In this document: positions 29,285 through 37,216 of the stretch, piece after piece
Layout of the letters: each line of letters opens with the position of its first letter
Position numbering within the stretch: position 1 is the first letter of the stretch
NCBI GenBank assembly: GCA_009840545.1
Contig: VXNM01000010.1
Span: 248,001-312,000 of the forward strand
Source: Gammaproteobacteria bacterium
GTDB lineage: Bacteria > Pseudomonadota > Gammaproteobacteria > Pseudomonadales > Azotimanducaceae
Direction of reading: 5' to 3'
DNA: 64,000 nt
Position numbers and translations under genes: made by a program
The notes under the pieces: generated by a model
What the model was told of the DNA's origin: nothing
Database searches by the model: none
The model's input: only the letters and a program-made list of their open reading frames with translations

Positions 29285-29509
29285 TCAGTCCACCGCTTTA
29301 AAGAAATCAGTTGCATGCTTGAGAACTGACTCAACTTGCCAAGACTCTACTTCAGGATACCAATCAAGAAACTCTTTCACTGTCGCACCGCTCTCAAGAT
29401 TCTCAAAGAGAGCGTAAACTGGAACTCTGGTTCCAGTGAACGCCCAAGCTCCGCCAATTTTGCGCGGATGACACTCAATCGCTGGACAAGCCGACCAATC
29501 AGGCATCAT
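29285..29509 (-). CDS. DUF433 family antitoxin-like protein (orphan)
   Basis: The 74-residue protein has the DUF433 pattern: AIECHPRKIGGAWAFTGTRV, the conserved Pro-Val turn, then a helix-turn-helix-like segment (GATVKEFLDWYPEVESWQVE) and a short C-terminal helix. DUF433 proteins are usually antitoxins paired with a DUF5615 PIN-like nuclease encoded immediately downstream. No such gene is present here: only 113 bp separate it from the multidomain protein start, with no matching frame. It may therefore be an orphan antitoxin or a regulator. Length is normal for the family. Confidence 0.75.
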   Translation of the reverse strand: MMPDWSACPAIECHPRKIGGAWAFTGTRVPVYALFENLESGATVKEFLDWYPEVESWQVESVLKHATDFFKAVD

Positions 29510-29730
29510 GCACTTTCAGACTCCATGTTGAGTAATTTAAAGCCTGCTCTAGCCAGGCAGAGGGCGAAATGCTTGAAGTGTCCAAAATCGACAAAACAAC
29601 GCTCCAGAATCGAAGCGGACCATCGTCGGCCACATCGCTGTGTACACCGCTAGCCATTGTCTTTCTTTTCTTGCTCGTTTTTCGTCACTTGGTTCTCCAA
29701 TTGGTGCTTCGCCCCGAGGGACTTAAGCTC

Positions 29731-30201
29731 TTAAAGCTCTTCGAGAAGCGCTTCTACTTCCGATGAATAGTCTAGCTTCTCATTTGACGCGCACAATCCA
29801 GAGTACCAATACTCGCGAGTTTCTCCGTTTTCCTCTGATTGAGTTTTAATGGCAGAGGCAAACACCACATATCGGTCGCCAAATTTGAATGGATAGCCAC
29901 AGGACGCCGATGTCTGCTCAGTGGACACTGTCATATTGTCCCCTGTCTCTCCTTTCCAGCTCTTATCCAGCTTAAATTCGACTTCAATGAGGTCTGTAGT
30001 CAAAACCTCGCCATTACCTTCGGGTTCACATCTGTGCAACACCGTTCCCGCAAACACTAAGTCGGCATCTTTGAAATCTATCTCGAGTGTCTCTTCCACA
30101 CATGAACATGTCCATCCGCTGAAAGCACAGGGGACAAGCATCAAGTTGCAAGTCCAGGTGAAGATGGGATTGCGACGGGTTGTACGCTTAATTGTTTCCA
30201 T
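29731..30201 (-). CDS. Secreted NTR/TIMP-like domain protein, copy 1
   Basis: The 156-residue protein has an N-terminal hydrophobic segment (FTWTCNLMLVPCAFSGW) and then a mature region starting TCSCVEE. The pattern Cys-x-Cys at the mature N-terminus, DADLVFAGTVLHR, CGYPFKFGDRYVVFA and a late Cys (LCASNEK) fits the OB-fold netrin/TIMP-like family found in metalloprotease inhibitors. In animal TIMPs the first Cys-x-Cys chelates the target's zinc, but most bacterial members are uncharacterised. After the TAA stop at 29731 the frame continues open for 26 codons with a charged sequence similar to the tail of copy 2, so the C-terminus may have been shortened by a nonsense mutation. It lies 41 bp downstream of copy 2. 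Confidence 0.72.
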   Translation of the reverse strand: METIKRTTRRNPIFTWTCNLMLVPCAFSGWTCSCVEETLEIDFKDADLVFAGTVLHRCEPEGNGEVLTTDLIEVEFKLDKSWKGETGDNMTVSTEQTSASCGYPFKFGDRYVVFASAIKTQSEENGETREYWYSGLCASNEKLDYSSEVEALLEEL

Positions 30202-30242
30202 GTGAGGTTCTCACTCAAATACACGTAGAGAGCGCTCGGAAA

Positions 30243-30833
30243 TCATGTCGGAGCATCTGATTCACTGGTGTCATCTAACCGATTGTCGTTCTCGTCTTTA
30301 GACTCTTGCTGGTCCTTGGACTTGAGAGCTTCAAGTTGCATGACTAAGTCTTTAGCCCCCAGAGAATCGTCAAGCTTTTCATTGGCGGAGCACCAAGTAG
30401 TGATGAGAAGCTTCGGATGCGTTTTGTCATCTTCTTTAATACGCACACGAGAAGAGCCTGCAAATACCAAGTAAGTCTCTCCAATTTTGAAGGGGTAGCC
30501 GCAATAAGTAGTATGGGCCGGAGTGGACACCTCCATACTGGGGAGTCTCTCGCTTTTTTCCAAGTCGTCTGTGTCGCTTTCAGACTTACCTTTCCAGAAT
30601 TTGACAACACCGAATTTGACCCCAATTAGCGCAGGTGTTAACTGTCCATCCTCCAGTTCACCCTTATGTAGTACTCTCCCAAAAAACACAAGATCCGAAT
30701 CCCTAAAGTCTTCCTCGACAGTGGCCGTGACGCAATCGCACGCCTAACCACTGACCGCAAACAAGACCAAAAGAAGGCTGCAGAAAACTGGAATTGGATG
30801 GGTTCCATCTTTCCTAGTGATCTGCCTTTGCAT
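30243..30833 (-). pseudogene. Secreted NTR/TIMP-like protein, copy 2, interrupted by an amber codon
   Basis: The minus frame from the ATG at 30833 encodes a signal peptide ending LLLVLFAVSG, then TAG (30746-30744), then ACDCVTATVEED... in the same frame to 30243. Copy 1 reads FSGW-TCSC at the same place, so the TAG replaces a Trp codon (TGG to TAG). Everything downstream is intact: DSDLVFFGRVLHK, CGYPFKIGETYLVFAG, a late Cys (WCSANEK) and an acidic tail. The stop separates the export signal from the mature domain, so without readthrough or suppression no secreted product is made. A shorter open frame from 30689 exists but would lack the signal and the Cys-x-Cys motif. Recent pseudogene, sequencing error or recoding are the alternatives. 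Confidence 0.75.
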
Positions 30834-31141
30834 GTCTAGCCTCCAGACCACTGGTGGAAACGGTCGCTCTTGTATAGAAATAGCTGTTAGCCAATTCTGT
30901 TGCGAATCCGCCCCTGATTCAGAATGGTTGAGATCTGAAGACCTTACGGGATCTAGAAATTTATGAGCTTCACCCAGTTCTTCAACATGACACTCCAACA
31001 CAGAAACATTGTCAGGGTGTCAGATCAAAACTCGTTGTACCTATGTATGACACTCGTCGCGTCTGTGTAATATGGCACTCGATGGAAGTCCCAACAGGCC
31101 ATCCTCACCCAAGAGTTCGGGTCACCAATTGGAAAATTCAG
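30834..31141. other. Divergent intergenic region between the NTR-like pseudogene and the GST gene
   Basis: These 308 bases separate divergent genes and should hold both promoters. An open frame runs through part of it on each strand but without homology or composition that convinces me. The short motif TGACACTC or TGGCACTC occurs three times in the last 150 bases before the GST gene (near 30988, 31048 and 31074), which could be a binding site or chance. I see no terminator or RNA gene. Confidence 0.4.
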
Positions 31142-31777
31142 ATGAAACTCTACGATCAGCAATTTGCGCCCAATCCCAGACGTCTACGCATTTTCATGGC
31201 TGAAAAAGGCATTGAATGCGAAATAGTCCAAGTCAATATCGTCGAGGGAGAAAATCTCAGTAGCGATTTCTTGAATGTGAATCCACGAGGACGCTTGCCG
31301 ACACTAGTACTCGACGACGGAACCGTCCTCGACGAGTCCCTTGCGATTTGCCGATATTTGGAGGAGGTTCAGCCGGATCCAGCATTGTTTGGCACCGACG
31401 CACTGAGCAAAGCCAAGATAGAAGCACGACAGCGACACATGGAATTCGATGGATTGATGCCCACGGCCGAAGCGTTTCGCAACTCCTATCCAGGCTTCAG
31501 AAAGCGTGGAGTCGGGGGAAACGTGGGCGAAATCGACGCGATACCCGAACTTGCCGAACGTGGAAAAGTCATGGTCGACCAATTCTTTCAAAGATTGGAC
31601 GAAGAACTGAGCGATTCACGCTATGTAGCAGGAGACGAATTCAGTGTTGCGGACATAACGGCATTGTGTACTATCGACTTTGCAACAACAGCTGCTCGAA
31701 TACCGTTTCCAGACCAATGCGGCAACGTCAAGCGGTGGTACGACGAGGTAAGTAACCGGCCCAGCGCAAAGGCGTAG
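31142..31777 (+). CDS. Glutathione S-transferase family protein
   Basis: The 211-residue protein starts at the ATG at 31142 (MKLYDQQFAPNPRRLRIFMA), the usual first beta strand of the thioredoxin-fold domain; the longer open frame upstream has no homology and is rejected. The N-terminal domain contains NPRGRLPTLVLDDGTVLDES near residue 53, with the cis-Pro and Glu-Ser that bind the gamma-glutamyl group. The all-helical C-terminal domain includes YVAGDEFSVADITALC, the conserved N-capping box. It should conjugate or isomerise substrates using glutathione in the cytoplasm. It is followed after 43 bp by an N-acyl-D-amino-acid deacylase-type amidohydrolase on the same strand. Confidence 0.9.
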   Translation: MKLYDQQFAPNPRRLRIFMAEKGIECEIVQVNIVEGENLSSDFLNVNPRGRLPTLVLDDGTVLDESLAICRYLEEVQPDPALFGTDALSKAKIEARQRHMEFDGLMPTAEAFRNSYPGFRKRGVGGNVGEIDAIPELAERGKVMVDQFFQRLDEELSDSRYVAGDEFSVADITALCTIDFATTAARIPFPDQCGNVKRWYDEVSNRPSAKA

Positions 31778-31820
31778 GAACTCAATAGAGACAGCAATTA
31801 AGAGAGGGAGTACGAACCAA

Positions 31821-33503
31821 ATGGCACACGATATTGTTATCAAGAACGGACTTGTTGTAGACGGAACCGGATCTGAACCATTCCAAGCGGATGTCGCGAT
31901 TGATGGCGACACGATTAGCGAGGTGGGCTCAATCTCAGATGGTGCAAATCGAACCATCGATGCGGAAGGCAACTACGTAACACCTGGATTCGTCGATCTA
32001 CACACGCATTTCGACGCACAAGCTGGCTGGGACCCGCTTCTCACGCCAGTTTCGTGGCATGGAGTAACGACCGCCCTCTTCGGAAACTGCGGAGTTACTT
32101 TCGCACCTTGCAAGGAAGAGGATCGAGACTTTCTCGCAGGCATGATGGAAACCGTCGAAGACATTCCCAAGAACGCCATCCTGACTGGATTGCCTTGGGA
32201 TTGGGAGTCATACGGAGAATACCTCGACTCGATCGAATCTCTCGATCCGGCGATCAATATCACAGGGCTGGTGGGCCATTGCGCTTCTCGGTTCTATGTC
32301 ATGGGGGAGAGATCCATAACTGACAATGCAACCGACGACGAGATCGAGCAGATTGCTGCGCTGGTGGGGAGATCTGTCAAGGAAGGAGCTGTGGGCTTCT
32401 CCACAAACCGACTGCCTGGCCACACACTTCCGGATGGTCGATCAATACCTGGAACGTTTGCTGAACCCAAGGAACTCGTCGCAATTTCCAAGGAAGTCGC
32501 AAAGTACGGCGGCATATTGCAGAGCGTTCTCAATTACGGCAAACTTGATGAGGAACTGAACATCTTGCGCGAGCAAATGAGACAGTCGGGTACACGTCTG
32601 CTGTTCAGCGCTCCACATCAACCGGGTTCCAATGGTGGCGTGTCCGCCTACGATTCGTATATCAAGGACATGCAAGAGGAAGGCTTGGATATTAGTGGGT
32701 TGACCCTTCCAAGAAGTGGTGGATTTCTCTCAAGCCTTAGCTCAATGATTATGTTCCCCGGCGAAACCTGGAATAAGTTGAGACAGCTGAATCTTGAGGA
32801 CCGATTGAAGGCCATTCGAGATCCGGACACACGTTCAAAGCTGATTGAAGAACCCAAAAACAATCCGCAACATCAACGACTAGTAGATGGAACGCGTGCC
32901 TGGTATTGGATTAGCGATGCCGATCGGCCGAATTACGTCAAAGATTCCTCCGAGAGCTTGGCAAGCATTGCCGAACGAAACAACGAAACCTCAGTCGAGA
33001 CGTGGTTGCGCTACATGGATGAGTCAGATGGCAAAGGATTCTTCCACGTTCGTTTCTTCAACAATGATGTAGAAGCCTTGGGACCATTCTTGAAAGAAGA
33101 TTGGGTGCTCCCGGGAATCGGAGATGCCGGTGCCCATGTAAGTCAGATTATGGACTCTGGTTGGACTTCTTTCATGTTGGCTCACTGGGTCAGAGACAAG
33201 GGTTCGTTCTCCATTCAAGATGCCATCAGGAAATTGACTAGTGCGCAAGCTCGTGTGATCGGCTTCAAAGATCGAGGCACGCTGGCGAAAGGCATGAAGG
33301 CTGACGTAAACGTCATCGATCTGAATCAGGTAGCCGAAAGACAGCCCAAGCTGGTACACGACTTCCCAGACTCTGCACCGAGATTAATACAGAGAGCAGT
33401 CGGCTATAGAGCAACCCTTTGTAACGGTTCTGTGATTCTCGAAGACGACGAACACACTGGAGAACGATCAGGTCGAGTTCTACGCAATCCAAACGTCGCG
33501 TAG
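31821..33503 (+). CDS. N-acyl-D-amino-acid deacylase family amidohydrolase, copy 1
   Basis: The 560-residue enzyme has the urease-superfamily barrel: a beta-sandwich start (IKNGLVVDGTGSEPF), the zinc motif GFVDLHTHFDAQAGWDP at about residue 57, the Cys ligand region FGNCGVTFAPC near 91, and the C-terminal catalytic Asp in GIGDAGAHVSQIMDSGW. The barrel is followed by the returning sandwich (GTLAKGMKADVNVIDL). It should hydrolyse an N-acylated D-amino acid or a related amide in the cytoplasm. AGGGAG lies about ten bases before the ATG. A clear paralogue sits at 46761-48419 with the same motifs. The neighbouring GST, Rieske oxygenase and CoA-transferase suggest a catabolic island, but the substrate is unknown. 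Confidence 0.9.
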   Translation: MAHDIVIKNGLVVDGTGSEPFQADVAIDGDTISEVGSISDGANRTIDAEGNYVTPGFVDLHTHFDAQAGWDPLLTPVSWHGVTTALFGNCGVTFAPCKEEDRDFLAGMMETVEDIPKNAILTGLPWDWESYGEYLDSIESLDPAINITGLVGHCASRFYVMGERSITDNATDDEIEQIAALVGRSVKEGAVGFSTNRLPGHTLPDGRSIPGTFAEPKELVAISKEVAKYGGILQSVLNYGKLDEELNILREQMRQSGTRLLFSAPHQPGSNGGVSAYDSYIKDMQEEGLDISGLTLPRSGGFLSSLSSMIMFPGETWNKLRQLNLEDRLKAIRDPDTRSKLIEEPKNNPQHQRLVDGTRAWYWISDADRPNYVKDSSESLASIAERNNETSVETWLRYMDESDGKGFFHVRFFNNDVEALGPFLKEDWVLPGIGDAGAHVSQIMDSGWTSFMLAHWVRDKGSFSIQDAIRKLTSAQARVIGFKDRGTLAKGMKADVNVIDLNQVAERQPKLVHDFPDSAPRLIQRAVGYRATLCNGSVILEDDEHTGERSGRVLRNPNVA

Positions 33504-33534
33504 ACGCACAACTGTCAGTTCAAGAGTCGAAGCA

Positions 33535-34716
33535 CTAGGCGGTTTCGAGTTCTAGTTGATCTCGGCCTAACCCCATCCGGTGGGCGTTGTGGTAGTGGTG
33601 CAACGCAGGTTCGTTGCGACCGAAAACTACGTGCGAGTACAGTTCCGACTCAGCCCCATTCTGTGATTGAGAGGCCACGAAGTAGTCCTCGTTGACGATA
33701 ACGCTGTTGAAGCCGACGAAACGTTCCTCGTAACTGTGGGGACCTTCTTCAAAGTAGTGCTTCGCGTCGTCATAGACGTACCAGCTGTGAAAAGTGTTTG
33801 ACTTGTTCGTTGAGTTTTCCGCTGGAAAAATTCGCAAGATATCGACCGCGTACTGATCTGCCAGGAATATGGTGTTTGGATAGATGAAGTAGACAGAGAG
33901 CGTGATGAACCGAAATGGCAATTCTTCCGGATTGGAGACCGTCTGAAATGCTTCAAGAAGATTCTTTCGTGCAAACACCATCCGATAGTTGAGTCCAAAT
34001 ATGTCGTGCGTTTGCAGATTGCCTCTAATCTCGGGTGCCAGCGAATCTCGATGCAGTACGTCGAAGTGGTAGTTTTCTCCGAACGTGTCGATGGCCAGCT
34101 TCCAGTTTGCAGCCGCTGGAATCACTTGGGTAGCCCCATGGCTCTTGTTCGCTAAATCCAAATTTTCCATGTCGTCTTCCAATCCACCCAAGCAACTGGC
34201 TACGTCCACTGTTCCACCGGGACTCGGTTTAACCCATAACATCCCGTACTTTTCTTGACATGGAAGTTCGACGAGGGAATGATCTTCTTTGCAGATCGTC
34301 CCAAACTTGCGCTCTCGATTGATTGCAATCAAGTTACCGTGATTGCTGTAGGTCCAGGCGTGGAATGGGCATGAAAATTGAGTTGCACTTCCGCGTCCTT
34401 CGGGAACCACCTGAGCACCGCGGTGCCGACACACGTTTCCAAACGCTCGAAACTCTCCTTCCGAGTCGCGAACCATGAGAATGGAAATTCCCGAAGCATT
34501 GTCCACCCAATAGCTATTGGGTTCAGGCAAGTCGCTCGACAAACCCATCAACATCGGCGTTTCACGGAAAAAAGTTCGTTGCTCCCGAGCAAGCAAATCG
34601 GGACAAGTGAAGTCCGATACCGGACATCGGACAATTCCACCCGCATCGTGAGATTCGTCGTTTTCCCACCCGTGTCGCAAGATGGAAAGTAATCTTTGCT
34701 GCTCTTCTTTTCGCAC
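33535..34716 (-). CDS. Rieske non-heme iron oxygenase, alpha subunit
   Basis: The 393-residue protein has an N-terminal Rieske domain with the two ligand pairs CRHRGAQ and CPFHAWTY (near residues 98 and 117), and a C-terminal catalytic domain. The mononuclear iron site is visible in IDTFGENYHFDVLHRDSL, where two His are spaced as in ring-hydroxylating oxygenases after the conserved Asn. It should hydroxylate an aromatic or other unactivated ring using O2 with electrons from a separate reductase; no ferredoxin or reductase gene is adjacent. It is convergent with the deacylase and 43 bp separate it from the upstream VOC gene on the same strand, so they may be cotranscribed. Confidence 0.9.
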   Translation of the reverse strand: MRKEEQQRLLSILRHGWENDESHDAGGIVRCPVSDFTCPDLLAREQRTFFRETPMLMGLSSDLPEPNSYWVDNASGISILMVRDSEGEFRAFGNVCRHRGAQVVPEGRGSATQFSCPFHAWTYSNHGNLIAINRERKFGTICKEDHSLVELPCQEKYGMLWVKPSPGGTVDVASCLGGLEDDMENLDLANKSHGATQVIPAAANWKLAIDTFGENYHFDVLHRDSLAPEIRGNLQTHDIFGLNYRMVFARKNLLEAFQTVSNPEELPFRFITLSVYFIYPNTIFLADQYAVDILRIFPAENSTNKSNTFHSWYVYDDAKHYFEEGPHSYEERFVGFNSVIVNEDYFVASQSQNGAESELYSHVVFGRNEPALHHYHNAHRMGLGRDQLELETA

Positions 34717-34759
34717 TGGTTTTCCTTAATCGTCGTTTCTCATGGATCGCACAAACAGA

Positions 34760-35155
34760 CTATTCTGATTGGATTAGTTGGTGGAAGTAGAAGCACAAAC
34801 CGTCGGGTGCAACCACGAAAAAGACCTGGTACTTCTTTCCGTCGTCGTGTTCATCAACTCTCCATTCACCGGTTCCAACTCCACGTCCGTCGAGTTCTTC
34901 TTTCATCAGAGCCGCGTCATTCACCAAGACCGCCCCACCATCGTTTGAGGAGTCGCCCCCATTCTCCGAAAACCCCATACGAATTCCATCCCGTTCCATG
35001 ATTACCGTAGGGTGTGGATCTTCCTTGCGTTCAACTTCTCTCATGGCAAATTTCTCGCCATACCACGAAGCGGCGACCTCGCGATCCGCAACCGGCAACG
35101 CCAATACGTCGTCTTGAAAGGGATGGGCTGCTTCAAACTTCGCTTGTTTCGTCAT
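34760..35155 (-). CDS. VOC family protein (glyoxalase-like)
   Basis: The 131-residue protein has one VOC unit pair. PFQDDVLALPVADREVAASW begins the first beta-alpha-beta unit, and VILVNDAALMKEEL-type elements follow before GEWRVDEHDDGKKYQVFFVV and the closing strand DGLCFYFHQ. The usual first His is replaced here (LALPVAD rather than xHxxx), so metal ligation is uncertain. It may be a dioxygenase/lyase relative or a binding protein. It is upstream of and probably cotranscribed with the Rieske oxygenase gene, and divergent from the CoA-transferase gene. Substrate and activity are not predictable. Confidence 0.7.
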   Translation of the reverse strand: MTKQAKFEAAHPFQDDVLALPVADREVAASWYGEKFAMREVERKEDPHPTVIMERDGIRMGFSENGGDSSNDGGAVLVNDAALMKEELDGRGVGTGEWRVDEHDDGKKYQVFFVVAPDGLCFYFHQLIQSE

Positions 35156-35296
35156 TGAAATTCTCCGTTGGGACGTTACTCAATCCTCTTATAACCACGT
35201 GCGCTCTATCCTCATTCAGATGTGTCAAGCACACTCACAAGTCGGGCAGTCCCACGCTGTTCCGTAATATTGTGCGAATCTTTCAAGTCTTGTGCA

Positions 35297-36529
35297 ATGT
35301 CCAAACCACTATTTGAAGGACTAAGGGTTGTCGACGCAGCATCGGTAATTGCCGCTCCAGCCGCGGCCATGATGCTGGCAGACTTCGGTGCCGACGTCAT
35401 CAAAATTGAAAAGCCCGAACGCGGTGACATGCTCCGGATTCTGTCAAACATGCCCGGCACACCCGAGGAGTGCCGCAACTACATGTGGGATATGGACGGT
35501 CGCAACAAGCGAAGTATTGCACTCAATCTCAAGACTTCTGAAGGCGTGAAGATCCTTCATCAGCTGGCGAATTGGTGCGATGTGTTTATCACGAACATGC
35601 CTTATCCCTCCCGCATTGAGTTCAAAGCCACCTACGAAGATTTGCAGATCACTAATCCGACCATGATCTACGCTTCGCTGACTGCCTACGGCGAGTTGGG
35701 CGAGGAACGAGACCGGAAAGCCTTCGATCAACTGGCGTACTGGGCACGCAGCGGCCTCATGGACCTAATGAGAGAACCCGGCACCAAACCTACCCAAGGT
35801 CTCCCTGGAATGGGAGACCACCCCACTGCCGTTGCTATCTACGCAGGTATTGTCACCGCGCTTCTAAAGAGGGAACGAACCGGTGAGGGATCGTTTGTCC
35901 AAACTTCTCTGCTGGCCAATGGGCTTTGGTCGAATGCAGCGATAGCTCAAGGAGTAATGGCTGGTGCAGATATGGAACGTTATCGTGCAGCGACTGAAGT
36001 TCCGGGAGTCACGATGCAGGGCTACCAAGCAAAAGATGGTCGATGGCTGCAGCTCAACATGGTCCGAACCGAACAATTACTCTCCGTCCTATTCACGGTA
36101 ATGGGAGCTGAAGATCTCCTGGTGGATCCAAGATTTGCGTCCATGCGAGACATGTACATGAATCGCCGTGAAGCGGGCGAAGCCATTCAAGCCATCATTG
36201 AGACCCGGACATCTGCTGAATGGATGGAGCTCTTCGACGAGGCTGATCTTCCGGTGAACCTCATGGCTATCGTTGACGAATCTGCAACCGACGCCCAAGT
36301 AATACAAAACCGCATCGCGATCGTGCCAGACAAAGACTCGGTCGGTGTACCGCTGTTGATGAATCACCCGGTTCAAGTCAGTGGAGTCGAACACGTCCCC
36401 GTAACCTCCTCTCCTCGTTTGGGGGAGCACTCAGAGGAAATTCTGTCGGAGCTCGGCTACGATCAGAATGCCGTGGCAGAGCTTATTCAAAATGGAGCGG
36501 TCGCGACCTTTCCTACGGATACATCATGA
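35297..36529 (+). CDS. CaiB/BaiF family class III CoA-transferase
   Basis: The 410-residue protein starts at the ATG at 35297 (MSKPLFEGLRVVDAASVIAA); the longer frame from 35222 adds residues without homology. It has the family N-terminus, the Rossmann-like ADFGADVIKIEKPERGD near residue 34, NKRSIALNLKT, and FDQLAYWARSGLMDLM near residue 150, whose Asp matches the catalytic Asp that forms the aspartyl-CoA anhydride in formyl-CoA transferase. It moves CoA between carboxylic acids in the cytoplasm. It lies divergent to the VOC/Rieske pair, so it may activate an acid in the same catabolic path. Substrate not predictable. Confidence 0.92.
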   Translation: MSKPLFEGLRVVDAASVIAAPAAAMMLADFGADVIKIEKPERGDMLRILSNMPGTPEECRNYMWDMDGRNKRSIALNLKTSEGVKILHQLANWCDVFITNMPYPSRIEFKATYEDLQITNPTMIYASLTAYGELGEERDRKAFDQLAYWARSGLMDLMREPGTKPTQGLPGMGDHPTAVAIYAGIVTALLKRERTGEGSFVQTSLLANGLWSNAAIAQGVMAGADMERYRAATEVPGVTMQGYQAKDGRWLQLNMVRTEQLLSVLFTVMGAEDLLVDPRFASMRDMYMNRREAGEAIQAIIETRTSAEWMELFDEADLPVNLMAIVDESATDAQVIQNRIAIVPDKDSVGVPLLMNHPVQVSGVEHVPVTSSPRLGEHSEEILSELGYDQNAVAELIQNGAVATFPTDTS

Positions 36530-36548
36530 GCTTCTCTACTGCTCATGA
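36524..36548. terminator. Inverted repeat spanning both stop codons of convergent genes
   Basis: TCATGAGC (36524-36531) and GCTCATGA (36541-36548) are perfect 8-bp arms around a 9-base loop. The plus-strand CoA-transferase stop and the minus-strand PnuC stop both lie inside the arms. The position fits a shared bidirectional terminator or mRNA-end hairpin, but there is no T run on either side, so a Rho-independent mechanism is unproven. Confidence 0.4.
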
Positions 36549-37151
36549 GGTTGACGATTCCCGTTGGAGCATTGATTGTCTCCACTCGAAGAATCCCCAA
36601 ATCGCCATGAAAAAATACGCAAAGTACAGCAACCCATAGAGCCAAAGACCTTGGTTGATGTAGATTACGACCGATAGAACATTCACGACAACCCACACTA
36701 GCCAATTCTCAATTTTCTTGTGAGCCGTCAGATACATGGCGGCGAAGCTCATCATGAATATGACATTGTCCGTATAGGGAAGCGCGGCATCGGTGTATGT
36801 GTTGAAGAGATAGCCGAAAACGACTCCTCCTAGCGCACAAATAGCACCGAGGACACAAAGCAATACAACACTACTTCGAGTAACAGGAAGGTCGTCCTTC
36901 TGTTCTCCGCCAAAAATCCAGACATACCAACCGTACAAGTTAAGTGGAAGAAATCCCAGTACGTGAAGTGCGAGATTTGCGTAGAGTTTCGCCTCGAGCA
37001 GAACAGTTATAGAAACAAGAACATAAAACACGCCGAGTGGCCATGCCCATACTTTTTGCCGGATCAGACAAAGGACGATGAGCACACCAAGAACGAGACC
37101 AATCGGCTCGTCCACGTAGAGCCAGAAATTCCAAACAGCATCCCAATTCAC
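36543..37151 (-). CDS. pnuC: PnuC family nicotinamide riboside (or related vitamin) transporter
   Basis: The 202-residue membrane protein has about seven hydrophobic helices and the family motif NLYGWYVWIFGG near residue 70, with a late Trp/Asn-containing helix (WLVWVVVNVLSVVIYINQGL) that lines the substrate path in PnuC structures. It facilitates uptake of nicotinamide riboside, or in relatives of thiamine or riboflavin, across the inner membrane. I start at the GTG at 37151 because AGAGGTGG stands seven bases upstream; a TTG at 37184 would add eleven residues without homology. It is convergent with the CoA-transferase and has only 13 bp between stops. The vitamin is not certain from sequence. 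Confidence 0.87.
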   Translation of the reverse strand: MNWDAVWNFWLYVDEPIGLVLGVLIVLCLIRQKVWAWPLGVFYVLVSITVLLEAKLYANLALHVLGFLPLNLYGWYVWIFGGEQKDDLPVTRSSVVLLCVLGAICALGGVVFGYLFNTYTDAALPYTDNVIFMMSFAAMYLTAHKKIENWLVWVVVNVLSVVIYINQGLWLYGLLYFAYFFMAIWGFFEWRQSMLQRESSTS

Positions 37152-37216
37152 AGCTATTCCACCTCTTTTAGCTGACCAACCCAAGACTACAATTTAATCG
37201 AAATCACGGAATCAGA

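Noticed and set aside
29569-29766. Plus-strand frame with a hydrophobic stretch near the NTR-like gene
   Set aside because: It has no ribosome-binding site, no homology I recognise, and overlaps the end of a better-supported minus-strand gene.
30744-30746. Pyrrolysine or programmed recoding at the TAG of the NTR-like gene
   Set aside because: The paralogue has an ordinary Trp codon at this place, there is no catalytic role for the residue, and nothing else in the window points to pyrrolysine; a simple nonsense mutation is likelier.
30744-31001. Open frame encoding a signal-peptide-like end as a separate small gene
   Set aside because: It ends at the amber codon and continues in frame into the NTR-like domain, and its second half aligns with the signal peptide of the paralogue, so it is the front of the interrupted gene.
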